64,000 nucleotides of DNA, from the NCBI RefSeq assembly GCF_016056295.1, contig NZ_JAECZB010000049.1:62001-126000 (forward strand). Reading direction: 5' to 3'. This DNA comes from Atlanticothrix silvestris CENA357. GTDB lineage: Bacteria; Cyanobacteriota; Cyanobacteriia; Cyanobacteriales; Nostocaceae. Below the pieces are notes generated by a model that was not told the DNA's origin, ran no database searches, and saw nothing but the letters and a program-made list of their open reading frames with translations. The translations under genes were made by a program, and so were the position numbers. Shown here one piece after another: positions 48,863-59,282 of the stretch; within the stretch, counting starts at the first letter, position 1, and each line of letters starts with the position of its first letter.

Positions 48863-49864
48863 TTGCAGCCAGTTGGAATAGTTGTGATCGGACGAAATGA
48901 AGGCGATCGCCTTCATGATTGCTTAATATCAGTGATCAGTGAATCAGTAACAGTTGTTTATGTAGACTCTGGCTCCACCGATGGGAGTTTAGCACTAGCT
49001 CAATCTTTAGGTGTCCATGTAGTAAAGCTTGATTTATCAATTCCGTTTACTGCTGCTCGCGCCAGAAATGTAGGGTTTGAATACTTATTACAAGTAAAAT
49101 CAAATATTGAATTTATCCAGTTTGTAGATGGTGACTGTCGAGTAGTGGAAGGATGGTTAGAGGTTGCTGTGGGTGAATTGCTTGCCCAACCAGAGGTTGT
49201 AGTGGTGTGTGGGCGACGGCGGGAAGAGTTCCCCACTTACTCGATTTACAATCGCCTGTGCGACATCGAATGGGACACTCCCCTTGGTGAAGCTAAAGCT
49301 TGTGGTGGCGACTCAATGATGCGGGTGAGCGCACTCAAAAAAGTTGGAGTATTCAATCCTACTCTGATTGCAGGCGAAGAGCCAGAATTGTGTGTGCGGC
49401 TGCGTCAAGCAGGCGGCAAAGTTTTACGTATAGATGCAGAGATGACACTGCATGATGCTCAAATAACTCATATAAGTCAATGGTGGAAGCGATCGCAACG
49501 CGCAGGTCATGCTTATGCTGAAGGATCTTGGCTACATGGTTACAGTCCTGAGCGCCATTGGGTCAAAGAAAGCCGAAGTATTTGGTTGTGGGGTTTACTT
49601 GTACCAGTACTAGCTATTGCAAGTGCATGGCTAACTTCCGGTTTGAGTATCGTTTTTCTAGTGATGATTTATATCTTGTTAGTGTATCGCATATACCAAA
49701 GTACTCTACAACGTGGACTGAAATCAAAAGACACGTTTCTTTATTCCCTATTTTGTGTAATGGGGAAATTGCCCCAAGCGCAAGGACAAATCCAATTTCA
49801 CATTTCCCGGTTGCTCAAAAAGCAACGTACTTTAGTCGAATATAAAAAAGTAACCTCAAACTAA
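48863..49864 (+). CDS. Glycosyltransferase family 2
   Basis: A 333-residue GT-A enzyme: PVGIVVIGRNEGDRLHDCL (nucleotide site), VVYVDSGSTDGSLALAQSLG, AARARNVGFEYL, FIQFVDGDCRVVEGWL (DxD) and GEEPELCVRLRQAGGKVLRI (acceptor side). Two hydrophobic helices follow at ~245-285. Start is set at TTG 48863 because GGAGGAGGT lies 7 bp before it, whereas upstream TTG codons (48827, 48839) have no ribosome site. It probably takes part in exopolysaccharide assembly; the membrane acyltransferase gene follows after 75 bp. Confidence 0.86.
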   Translation: MQPVGIVVIGRNEGDRLHDCLISVISESVTVVYVDSGSTDGSLALAQSLGVHVVKLDLSIPFTAARARNVGFEYLLQVKSNIEFIQFVDGDCRVVEGWLEVAVGELLAQPEVVVVCGRRREEFPTYSIYNRLCDIEWDTPLGEAKACGGDSMMRVSALKKVGVFNPTLIAGEEPELCVRLRQAGGKVLRIDAEMTLHDAQITHISQWWKRSQRAGHAYAEGSWLHGYSPERHWVKESRSIWLWGLLVPVLAIASAWLTSGLSIVFLVMIYILLVYRIYQSTLQRGLKSKDTFLYSLFCVMGKLPQAQGQIQFHISRLLKKQRTLVEYKKVTSN

Positions 49865-49939
49865 ACACCATTTTATTTTGAAATATTTTGCACTGCTATT
49901 TACGGAAGTATCTACAGACTTTTTGTTCAGAGGTAAATC

Positions 49940-51025
49940 ATGAAACAAGGTAGCCCATTGGCACCCCTTACTGAAAAATCTTCTAAAGTCCGTTTTTATT
50001 TCCTTGATGGGCTAAGAGGCATCGCTGCATTGTGGGTTCTTCTGTATCATGCTGAGTCAGGCAATCATATTACTCAATTAAGTAAACTTCTACCCGATTG
50101 GATTGTAGTTATAGTGTTCAAATGGGGACATTTGGGTGTATCTATATTTTTTGTATTAAGTGGTTTCGTAATTGCACATTCGTTACGGGCTAAGAAGATT
50201 AATTTAGCCTATTTCAGTAATTTTACTTTAGGCAGATTTATCCGGCTTAGTATACCTTATTACGTTTCAATCGCTTTAGTTCTGTGCTTGGAGGTTGTTG
50301 CGTCTCAAGTTAAAGGCGAAGTACTGGTGCTACCATCTTTAGGAAATCTTTTAGCACATCTACTGTATCTTCAAGAAATTCTGGGATTAGATCAGATTAA
50401 TACTGTGTACTGGACACTGTGTCTGGAAATGCAGTTTTATTTGATCTTTTGCTTATTGTTAGGTTTATCACAGAAGTTAGATGATTTGAAGAGTGTGAAC
50501 TCTGGTCGAGCATTAATCTTCGTTCCTGTATCTGTACTTGCTGTTCTGTGTTCACTAAATATCTTCAACAACCATCTCTGGTCTGCATTATTTCTGCCCC
50601 ATTTGTATAGTTTTCTTCTGGGAGCTTTTGCTTATTGGTCATATATCGATATATTGAAGCCTGTATTCTTCTACTTTTATTGTGCAGTTCTAACGTTTAT
50701 ATCTATCGGTGACAAGTCATTATTCATGTTCACATGTGTGATTGTCGCAGCTGTGTTTTTAGAAGTTGGACGGACTAATCGCCTACAAATTTGGCTAAAC
50801 TGGCGCTGGCTACAATTTCTCAGTGTGATCTCGTATAGCTTGTACCTTGTGCATAATCCTATTACTGGTGCGACGTTCCTTACAGGATTTAAGCTACTAG
50901 GCCATTTTGTTTGGAGCGAAGCCTTTTTGTTGATAGTTACTATCCTTGTATGTACTCTCTTTGCTTGGATTATGTGGAAATTAGTAGAAAAACCATCCAT
51001 AGACCTAAGTAGAAAAGTCAAGTGA
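49940..51025 (+). CDS. Membrane acyltransferase 3 (OafA/YrhL type)
   Basis: A 361-residue membrane protein with ~10 helices. FYFLDGLRGIAALWVLLYHA holds the conserved Arg and His, followed by GHLGVSIFFVLSGFVIAHSL and YWTLCLEMQFYLIFCLLLGL, the usual three blocks. The C-terminus SYSLYLVHNPI is also typical. It is the third such enzyme in the locus, so the polysaccharide may be acylated at several positions. AGAGGTAAATC before ATG is a fair ribosome site. Confidence 0.88.
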   Translation: MKQGSPLAPLTEKSSKVRFYFLDGLRGIAALWVLLYHAESGNHITQLSKLLPDWIVVIVFKWGHLGVSIFFVLSGFVIAHSLRAKKINLAYFSNFTLGRFIRLSIPYYVSIALVLCLEVVASQVKGEVLVLPSLGNLLAHLLYLQEILGLDQINTVYWTLCLEMQFYLIFCLLLGLSQKLDDLKSVNSGRALIFVPVSVLAVLCSLNIFNNHLWSALFLPHLYSFLLGAFAYWSYIDILKPVFFYFYCAVLTFISIGDKSLFMFTCVIVAAVFLEVGRTNRLQIWLNWRWLQFLSVISYSLYLVHNPITGATFLTGFKLLGHFVWSEAFLLIVTILVCTLFAWIMWKLVEKPSIDLSRKVK

Positions 51026-51445
51026 GCTAATCTTCACCTGGATCTCGAATACCTACAAAAACCTTAATCTGTTGCAGATGTACCAAGAGGATACAGTACA
51101 TCTGTTTTCTTGCGAGGCGATCGCTTTTTATGTTGGTCAGTGATTAGACGGACGCGATAAAATTCTTTAACTCTTGGATTATACTTTGAAAGCAAAGTAA
51201 ATTTTTTGACCAATCACTACATTTATTAGAAGACGGGCAGTCTTTTTGACTTTTTAGTTCAGCGATCGCCACCTTGTCCCTAAAATTTAGGAATTCTCTA
51301 CAATCAACCTTTTTTGCATCTCATATTGAATTTTTATTTGTACCTAAAAATGTAAAAATAAATACAGATTTTTTGTAACACATTTAAAAAAGGTTTTCCA
51401 CTACATGCTTGAATCGGGATTTACAAACCTAAAAATTTTAGCAGC
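51026..51445. other. Gene-free stretch at the end of the polysaccharide locus
   Basis: Contains HIP1 sites near 51118 and 51264 and AT-rich DNA. GACGGACGCGATAAAATTC near 51150 is related to a dispersed repeat that also occurs near 59291. No clear terminator after the acyltransferase gene. Confidence 0.45.
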
Positions 51446-51700
51446 TTGCATTATAAAAGTCTTAATAAGGTATTTATAGAACGTAAAGGTTTACGTGGTC
51501 AAACAATTATTGAACATCCATTAGAACAAATTATACGTATTGATATTCAAGAAAAACAGTTTAAGCACTCTAAGCTTTATCGGGCTGGAATTTTAATGGA
51601 ATTTGGCAAAAATATCCCCATTAATCCAGAATATAGTGATGAGAATAGCATTCGACATGCAGTTTATAGAATAAATTCATTTCTGAGAAGTTCACAATAA
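51446..51700 (+). CDS. Hypothetical protein, probably N-terminally truncated
   Basis: An 84-residue frame with only a TTG start (51446) and no ribosome site. Its content, FIERKGLRGQTIIEHPLEQI then RAGILMEFGKNIPINPEYSD, resembles the C-terminal half of a small cyanobacterial family that reads LTIKRQxLxGTKVVEHPL...SGERIPLTxxYS (from memory, not searched). The normal N-terminal half, including a hydrophobic part, is not found upstream: the frame closes at TGA 51410-51412. It is therefore more likely a gene remnant than an intact gene. Confidence 0.45.
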   Translation: MHYKSLNKVFIERKGLRGQTIIEHPLEQIIRIDIQEKQFKHSKLYRAGILMEFGKNIPINPEYSDENSIRHAVYRINSFLRSSQ

Positions 51701-51753
51701 TCAGTGAACAGCAAACATCTAACTGAAAACTGTCCACTGATAAGCTATGGCAA

Positions 51754-53213
<1,460 letters not shown>

Positions 53214-54740
53214 TTACGGCGAATTAGTTAAATCACTTAACTTGAGGGTAAACGTCGTCCATCCCTCACTACTTTCTACTTGAATACTTCCTTGCAATTG
53301 TTCGACCAACTTCTTTACTATCGCTAGCCCCAAGCCTGTACCACCTTGTTTTCTGAGGTCTGCATTAGGAATACGATAAAATTTCTCAAAAATTCGCGGT
53401 AATCCTGCTGCTGGAATTTCTACTGAATTGCTAATAGTAATGATGGTTGATGGAGGCGCTTCACAAGAGTTGTGATACACACTTAAGATAATTTCACCAC
53501 CAATAGGAGTATATTTACTTGCATTATGGAGCAATTCTGTCAATATTCGTTCCAAGCTTGTGCGGTCTGAAAACAGCGATGGCAAATCTGAGGGGAGATT
53601 AAGTTGTAGAGTTTGTTGATATTCTTGAAAACGGACTTGAAATGGCTCAATCACCCAAGGGAATAATTGTTGCAAGAATAAAACATCAGGGTTAATCAGT
53701 AGATCAGATAAAGTTTCCAGCCGTTGTAAGTCTAGTAAATCATTAATTAGTTCCATTTCGCGATCGCACTCGGCTTCTAAAAGCTCTAGATAACGCTGCC
53801 CTTCCTCTGGTTCAGGCGAAAGTTTTAACATTTGAATGATCATCTTCATATTACTGAGAGGCGATCGCATTTCGTGGGAAGCTAAATTTAAAAATTCATT
53901 TTTAAGTTGATTCACTGCTTCTAATTGCATTACAAGTTGCTCTTGTTCAATTTGCTTTTGACGAGCTTCAATAGCTTTTTTTCTCTCAGTAATGTCTCGA
54001 AATATCAATACTGCACCCGTGATATTATCTTGATCGTCTTTAATTGGTGCAGCACTGTCATCAATTGGTATTTCTGCTCCAATTTTAGAAATCAAAATAG
54101 TTTCTTCGGGTAATCTAAAAACATGACCATCTCGTAAGACTTTTTTTATAGGGCTTTCGATATAATTACGAGTTTTTGCATTGGCAATATTGAATACTTC
54201 TGAAGAGCTTTTGCCGTAAGCTTCTTCTTGCTTCCATCCTGTCAAATTCTCTGCCACGGGATTCATAAAAGTTATTGATTCTTGGACATCACTAGCAATC
54301 ACACCATCACTGATACTTTTAAGCAGTGTAGCCAACCATTTTTGGCTAGATTTCAATTGCCTTTCTAGTTGATGTTTTGTTAATGCTATTTCAATATTAG
54401 TTTGTAATTCTCTTTCTTTGAAAGGTTTGAGTAAATAGCCAAAGGGATCTGTAATTTTTGCTCTCTCTAAAGTATGGTCATCAGCATAAGCAGTTAGATA
54501 AATTATAGGTATATCCAAATGCTTACGAATCTCTTGAGCAGCCTCCACACCATCAATTTGACCCTTTAACCTAATGTCCATCAGCACTAAATCTGGACTA
54601 AATTCTAGTGCCTTATTAATTGCTTCTTGTCCTGAAGAAGCGATCGCAGTAACTATATGACCAAATTTTTTGAGCCGATTTCCTAAATCTTTAGCTACAA
54701 TAGCTTCATCTTCTACAACTAAAATTTTGGCATTTATCAT
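53214..54740 (-). CDS. REC-PAS hybrid histidine kinase
   Basis: A 508-residue cytosolic kinase. Its receiver domain (~1-122) has ILVVEDEAI and Asp55 in LVLMDIRLKG, with Lys in GYLLKPFKE. The PAS domain (~130-255) holds ISDGVIASDVQESI and GAVLIFRDITERKK. HisKA has intact His289 in NLASHEMRSPLS, and HATPase_c has LLHNASKYTPIGGE and GGTGLGLAIVKKL. An N-terminal receiver suggests it is a phosphorelay intermediate fed by another kinase. The ethylene-receptor-like kinase gene ends only 20 bp upstream on the same strand, so they form an operon and probably a pathway. Confidence 0.93.
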   Translation of the reverse strand: MINAKILVVEDEAIVAKDLGNRLKKFGHIVTAIASSGQEAINKALEFSPDLVLMDIRLKGQIDGVEAAQEIRKHLDIPIIYLTAYADDHTLERAKITDPFGYLLKPFKERELQTNIEIALTKHQLERQLKSSQKWLATLLKSISDGVIASDVQESITFMNPVAENLTGWKQEEAYGKSSSEVFNIANAKTRNYIESPIKKVLRDGHVFRLPEETILISKIGAEIPIDDSAAPIKDDQDNITGAVLIFRDITERKKAIEARQKQIEQEQLVMQLEAVNQLKNEFLNLASHEMRSPLSNMKMIIQMLKLSPEPEEGQRYLELLEAECDREMELINDLLDLQRLETLSDLLINPDVLFLQQLFPWVIEPFQVRFQEYQQTLQLNLPSDLPSLFSDRTSLERILTELLHNASKYTPIGGEIILSVYHNSCEAPPSTIITISNSVEIPAAGLPRIFEKFYRIPNADLRKQGGTGLGLAIVKKLVEQLQGSIQVESSEGWTTFTLKLSDLTNSP

Positions 54741-54760
54741 CTTTTATTCCTAAATATTTT

Positions 54761-56653
54761 TTATACAGAAAATAGAATTTGAAACTCTACTCCCTTCTCA
54801 TTTTTAATATTTATACCTCCGTCAATTTGGGTCGCTAAAGCGTCTACTAGCTGCCAACCTAATGAAGCTGTATTATTAAAATTGAAATTTGGTGGTAAGC
54901 CAATACCATTATCACTAATATTAAGTAAAATTTGCTTGTTAGGATATTCCAATATTTCAATTTTTATTTCGCCTTTCTTACCTTCTGGAAATGCATATTT
55001 CAATGCATTAGAAACAAGTTCATGGATAATTAAACCGCAGGGAAGTGCTGTATCTAAGCCTAGCAAAATATGCTCATCGATATTGAAAATTAGAGCGATC
55101 GCATCCTCATTTAATTCGTATGAAGTACATAAACTTGCTACCAAATCTTGAACATATTCACCAAAATTAATTCTTGCTAAATCTGTTGAACGATACATTT
55201 TTTCGTGAATCAAAGCCATTGATGCAATCCGCTGCTGGCTTTTTTGAAATATTTCCACATCTTGTTTGTCTTTAATATACTCAGATTGTAAACTGAGTAG
55301 ACTAGAAATAACCTGTAAATTGTTTTTTACACGATGATAAATTTCCTTCAAAAGTACTTCTTTTTCTAAAAGAGAAGCTTGGAGACGCTCTTGTGATAGC
55401 TGGCGATCGCGTAGTGCAGCTTGTCTTTCGCTAATATCTTCAATAACAGCAATAAAATATTTAGGTAAACCAGAAACTTCTCGCACCAAAGACGCAGTTA
55501 GATTAATCCAAACAATAGAACCGTCTTTACGGAAATAGCGTTTTTCCATAGAGTAAGTTTGAATATCACCCGTTAACATCTGCTCAACGTATTTCAAATC
55601 GGCATCCAGATCATCTGGATGAGTAATATCTTGGAAAGTTCGCAATTGTAATTCGCGGGGTGTGTAACCAACAATATCGCAAAGTCTCTGGTTAACTAAT
55701 GACCAACGTCCATTTGTTTCCACATGGGCAATACCAACAGCAGCTTGATGAAATGTGGCGCGAAAACGCTGTTCACTTTCCCGCAATGCTTCTTCTATTT
55801 GCTGACGATGAATAATTTCAGCCTCTAGGGATTCGTTGATTTTGGTCAATTCTGCGGTTCGTTGCTCAACTATGGTTTCTAATTGGTTGAGTAGGCTGCT
55901 TAAGGCTTCTTCTGCTTGCTTGTGTTCAGTAATATCAGTATGTGAGCCTACCATCCGCACAACTTTACCATTCTCATCCCACAACGCTTGACCCCGATCC
56001 AAAATCCACTTATAAGAACCGTCTTTACATAAAACTCGATGCTCGTTAATGTAAAATGGTGTAGTTTTAACAAAGTGATCTGCAACTGCTTTTGTCACGC
56101 AGTCGAGATCATCTGGATGCACTCGTTTTACCCTTTCATCTAAATGATTAGAAATTTCCTGCTCTTCATAACCGAGCATCTGCTTCCAACGAGCTGAGAA
56201 GAACACTTCATTAGTTTTAAGGTTCCAATCCCAAATACCATCATTATTACCGCGTAAAGCTAATTGCCAACGTTGTTCAGTTTCTCTCAGTATCTCCTCA
56301 GTTCTTTTTCGTTCAGCAACTTCCTTTGCTAATTGGTAGTTTGCAGTCTCTAATTGTGCAGGACTAGGTAGAGCAAGTGCCTGAGGAATTAATGACACTA
56401 GTTCTAGAGCTGTATATATAGAAACAAAAGCAGTGATAGCTTTAATTAATCCTGATAGCCAATAGGTCGGATGCCAAAGCGTCCACACTTCCAGCAAATG
56501 CGTTGTACCACAAGCAACGATAAATGAGCCAAACATGAGAAAAATCCAGTCGAAAGGCACATCTCTTCGTTGACGGACAAAATAGACCAACATCACTGGA
56601 ATTGAATAATAGGCTATTGCAATTAGCAAATCGGAAACGATATGCAACCCCAC
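54761..56653 (-). CDS. Ethylene-receptor-like membrane histidine kinase (ETR domain, two PAS, HisKA_2)
   Basis: A 630-residue kinase in the frame opening at GTG 56653. Residues 8-60 form three helices of an ethylene-binding domain: Asp8, Tyr15, Pro19, Cys48 and His52 (in [13 protein letters not shown] and [14 protein letters not shown]) have exactly the spacing of plant ETR1 Asp25, Tyr32, Pro36, Cys65 and His69, the copper/ethylene site. Two PAS domains follow (~125-250 and ~295-415), then an HWE/HisKA_2-type kinase ([15 protein letters not shown] with His; [14 protein letters not shown]). The conserved stretch before helix 1, [15 protein letters not shown], is in frame just upstream but is cut from its ATG by a T9 run. 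It resembles cyanobacterial SynEtr1-type receptors. Confidence 0.9.
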   Translation of the reverse strand: MGLHIVSDLLIAIAYYSIPVMLVYFVRQRRDVPFDWIFLMFGSFIVACGTTHLLEVWTLWHPTYWLSGLIKAITAFVSIYTALELVSLIPQALALPSPAQLETANYQLAKEVAERKRTEEILRETEQRWQLALRGNNDGIWDWNLKTNEVFFSARWKQMLGYEEQEISNHLDERVKRVHPDDLDCVTKAVADHFVKTTPFYINEHRVLCKDGSYKWILDRGQALWDENGKVVRMVGSHTDITEHKQAEEALSSLLNQLETIVEQRTAELTKINESLEAEIIHRQQIEEALRESEQRFRATFHQAAVGIAHVETNGRWSLVNQRLCDIVGYTPRELQLRTFQDITHPDDLDADLKYVEQMLTGDIQTYSMEKRYFRKDGSIVWINLTASLVREVSGLPKYFIAVIEDISERQAALRDRQLSQERLQASLLEKEVLLKEIYHRVKNNLQVISSLLSLQSEYIKDKQDVEIFQKSQQRIASMALIHEKMYRSTDLARINFGEYVQDLVASLCTSYELNEDAIALIFNIDEHILLGLDTALPCGLIIHELVSNALKYAFPEGKKGEIKIEILEYPNKQILLNISDNGIGLPPNFNFNNTASLGWQLVDALATQIDGGINIKNEKGVEFQILFSV

Positions 56654-56730
56654 TAATTCCGGCTTCCAGAGGTAGCAATGTCCATGAGGAATAAACTGGC
56701 TAAAAAAAAATTATGTAACAATTGCGTCAT
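56654..56730 (-). other. Displaced 5' end of the ethylene-receptor-like gene across a T9 run
   Basis: Minus-strand ATG 56730 opens MTQLLHNFF and reaches nine T residues (56702-56710 on the plus strand as A9). After the run the frame of the kinase reads [17 protein letters not shown] and joins the annotated kinase body without a stop. One more T, or two fewer, would fuse ATG and body into a full-length gene starting MTQLLHNFF(F)SQFIPHGHC. As written, the ATG frame ends at TAG after 25 codons. Confidence 0.75.
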
Positions 56731-57276
56731 AGAACCTTTTTACAATTTTCACTTGAACTCCAGATACAAAGCAAGAGATCTCCAGCCTAGCTTGCCGCCA
56801 GACTTTTATAGAAGATACATAATCTCTTATACTTTAATACTTTTTTAAGTTATTAATCAGCTTATTAACTTGATAACGCAATATTTATTGTTATTAATTT
56901 ATCCTAATGCTTGCTTTTGCCTAGCCGTAATTATTCTGTGCTAATTATTACTTCATATAACAAAAATAACTAATTAACAGTCATATTTTACCTATAAAAT
57001 GCTATTCCGGAGTAAAAATTTTGACAATGGGATGAAAACTATGTTATTCATTGTTTCCTTGAGCAGGATTTTTTAATAAGTTTATAAACTACAAAGCAGA
57101 CTGCTATAGATACTTGCAGTTAGCACAAAAATCTAGCCAATTTGCCACTCAAAAACACTTTTTTAAGCTATGGCGTTTTAAATTTTAACAACTATCATTG
57201 AGCTTTAAATATCTACAGAATTTATCGGAAAGATGCCATATCATATTACAGATTAATTGGACACATCCTCTAGAAA

Positions 57277-57366
57277 GATGACCTAAACCAAAAGTAAAAC
57301 TACATTAATTCTGGTGTGTCGAATAACTGCTTTCTATGGAGGTTTAGCATTCAGCTAAACCTTTTT
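57277..57366 (+). ncRNA. Putative small RNA module A
   Basis: Motif GATGACC at 57277, with blocks AAAAGTA and TACATTAAT shared with module E. The hairpin is GGTTTAGC (57341-57348), loop ATTCA, GCTAAACC (57354-57361), then TTTTT. The 5' end is inferred only from the start of similarity. Confidence 0.5.
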
Positions 57367-57421
57367 CATGGCTAAATATGCATTATTCCTTTATGTATTT
57401 TTTCACCTCATCCTATTGGAG

Positions 57422-57506
57422 GATGAATAACTTAACTTAAAATCGCTAAATTGTTTTGATAGATTCTACTTCTACTTAAGACTTGGTGGCAAACCAAGTC
57501 TTTTTT
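57422..57506 (+). ncRNA. Putative small RNA module B
   Basis: Motif GATGAAT at 57422. The 10-bp hairpin is AAGACTTGGT (57478-57487), loop GGCAA, ACCAAGTCTT (57493-57502), then TTTT. The strongest stem of the array; no ORF is present. Confidence 0.5.
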
Positions 57507-57707
57507 AAGATGTATAATTTTACTTAAATTTATTTATATGAATATAGAAATCAAGAATACCAAATTGCTATTTGCAGTCTATGAATAAAATTAATATAAT
57601 TTACTATAGTATATATAGGCTATTTCTATGACATACAAATACTTTTTATCAAAGCATTTGTATAGCTCCATATCAAATTTAATAACATTTTAATGCTACT
57701 TTAGATA

Positions 57708-57795
57708 GATGAACTAAAGTAAGAGTAGGATTAAAGTATTTAGATATGGTAACCTCTTGGTATTTATAGGCTTGGCGATAATCCAAGCCTCTTTT
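57708..57795 (+). ncRNA. Putative small RNA module C
   Basis: Motif GATGAAC at 57708 followed by AAAGTAAGAGTAGG. The hairpin is AGGCTTGG (57768-57775), loop CGATAAT, CCAAGCCT (57783-57790), then CTTTT. Confidence 0.5.
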
Positions 57796-57990
57796 ATAAA
57801 AAAAATAATTTAACTCACATATTTTTTTGCTAAAAATCAATAACTTTTTTATAAAAAAACTAATAGAAAACATATTCTAATTCAATTCAAATTGATCTTG
57901 TCAAACATTATAGTGTAAAGCTTTACTAAGCATAATAATATTTTTTGAATTTGCTACAAGTCCTATAGAAAACATTGTATTTTCTCCTTC

Positions 57991-58093
57991 GATAGGTAGG
58001 GTAAATCTATTTTTATAGTAGTTATAATTTTATTTGTTAATGCCTGAAAAACGTGTATGCACCCTGGTAAAAAGCCAGGGTCTTCTTTTTTTT
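57991..58093 (+). ncRNA. Putative small RNA module D
   Basis: Begins with the deviant motif GATAGGTAGGG. The hairpin is ACCCTGG (58061-58067), loop TAAAAAG, CCAGGGT (58075-58081), then a long T-rich tail CTTCTTTTTTTT. The stem resembles the minus-strand hairpin near 52.99 kb. Confidence 0.45.
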
Positions 58094-58186
58094 GAAACGC
58101 CATTTTGAGGAAATATATATTAATATTAATATTTTTTTATTAAGCTCAATTTATTATCCAAAATATTTAGACATATACCAAAGGAA

Positions 58187-58278
58187 GATGAACTTTAAAA
58201 AAAGTAGGTTTACATTAATGTAGTACGTTGTTAAGCACAGCAATTATCTAGGTTTGGTCGTCAACCAAACCTTTTTTT
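58187..58278 (+). ncRNA. Putative small RNA module E
   Basis: Motif GATGAAC at 58187, with AAAGTAGG and TACATTAAT as in module A. The hairpin is AGGTTTGGT (58250-58258), loop CGTCA, ACCAAACCT (58264-58272), then TTTTTT. Compared with A the stem differs at paired positions (TTAGC/GCTAA against TTGGT/ACCAA), so pairing is kept. Confidence 0.5.
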
Positions 58279-58547
58279 ATAGTAAGTAGTATTCATCGCA
58301 AGACTAAACTCACGGTGCTAACTGCAAACTTTTAATTATTTACGCCACCCTACTTACTCAGCCATCAATGCTAAAGCTCGTAAAATTATTGGCGTTACAC
58401 TGAAGCTAAAGACGAAACTGCTACACGCAAGTTGTGGGGTTCTTTACTTTTGGTTTAGTCTATCGCAGATGCGCGATCGCACTTTTAGAACTTGGAATAC
58501 TCATTGCTGAAACAATAGGATATAGATGCTAAAGTCACATACAGAAT

Positions 58548-59282
58548 ATGAGTGAAATTCCCAACAGTCTTGAAGAGGCGATCGCCCAGTCACGCTTAGC
58601 CACCCAAGCTGCCCTTGCAGATGGCTATACCCGCTTACAAGTTGAGTTCGTGTTTCCCGAACTAAAACCCTTGCTAGTAGCAGAAGATTTTCTGCCACTG
58701 TTTGCAGAATACGAGTCTCGCCTGAAAATTTTCTTTGCTGATGCTGGTGGTGCTGCCTTAGCCCGTCGTGATTGGGCAGATGCGGCATTTAAAATTTTGG
58801 ATATCGGTACAGGTAGGGCTGCTTCTCTACAGTCGAAAATTCAGCCAGAAGATGAAATTTTCTTATTCATTAACCCTACTTCCATAGAAGTCCCTCAAAT
58901 CGAAAAGCTATGTGAAATGATAGGCGATCGCCCTTTAGTAATGTTAAACCCCCGCCTTGAAGATGCTGGAGTTGTGGGTATTGGTTATACAGCCAGGCAA
59001 ACCCGCCAGCGTTTCATCAGTACCATTGAATCCTGCTATTATTTGCGCCCTGTAGATGACCAAACTGCCATCTTACGCTGCTATCCCAGACAGTGGGAAA
59101 TATGGGTAGAAACTAACGGGAATTATCAAAAAATTGCCGAATTACCTAAAAAACCATCCGGCGATGAGTTGGATTTAATACTCTCAAAGGGACAAACCCA
59201 AACAACCACAGATGCTACACCGCCGAAAAAGCCCAATATGTTCAAAAGTTTGCAACGGTTCTTCAAAGCATTAAGTAATTAG
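58548..59282 (+). CDS. DUF1995 family protein
   Basis: A 244-residue soluble protein of the DUF1995 family, shared by cyanobacteria and chloroplasts (plant members include LPA3-like photosystem II assembly proteins). Recognisable parts are IPNSLEEAIAQSRLATQAAL at the start, RLQVEFVFPELKP, ILDIGTGR-type (FKILDIGTGRA), EDEIFLFINPTSIEV, PLVMLNPRLED and SCYYLRPVDDQTAILRCYP. The C-terminus is basic and polar. A role in photosystem assembly is suggested only by plant relatives. It follows the hairpin array. Confidence 0.85.
   Translation: MSEIPNSLEEAIAQSRLATQAALADGYTRLQVEFVFPELKPLLVAEDFLPLFAEYESRLKIFFADAGGAALARRDWADAAFKILDIGTGRAASLQSKIQPEDEIFLFINPTSIEVPQIEKLCEMIGDRPLVMLNPRLEDAGVVGIGYTARQTRQRFISTIESCYYLRPVDDQTAILRCYPRQWEIWVETNGNYQKIAELPKKPSGDELDLILSKGQTQTTTDATPPKKPNMFKSLQRFFKALSN

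Larger units (their letters stand above)
56731..58547. other. 1.8-kb gene-free region with tandem hairpin modules
   Basis: Very AT-rich and without a plausible protein gene between the divergent kinase operon and the DUF1995 gene. From 57.25 to 58.28 kb it carries at least five plus-strand modules, each with a GATGAA-like motif and, 56-70 nt later, a hairpin followed by a T-run. The modules are listed individually. Confidence 0.75.

Noticed and set aside
57006-57011. TCCGGA as a DIF+ (heterocyst-type) promoter for the hairpin array
   Set aside because: It occurs once, not before each module, and no -10-like TAxxxT lies at the proper distance.
57679-57873. 64-residue minus-strand ORF inside the hairpin array
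   Set aside because: Composition is that of AT-rich random sequence and it runs antisense through module C's hairpin.
57277-58278. Array identified as NsiR1
   Set aside because: NsiR1 tandem repeats lie upstream of hetF; here the neighbours are a DUF1995 gene and a kinase operon, and I could not match the NsiR1 sequence from memory.
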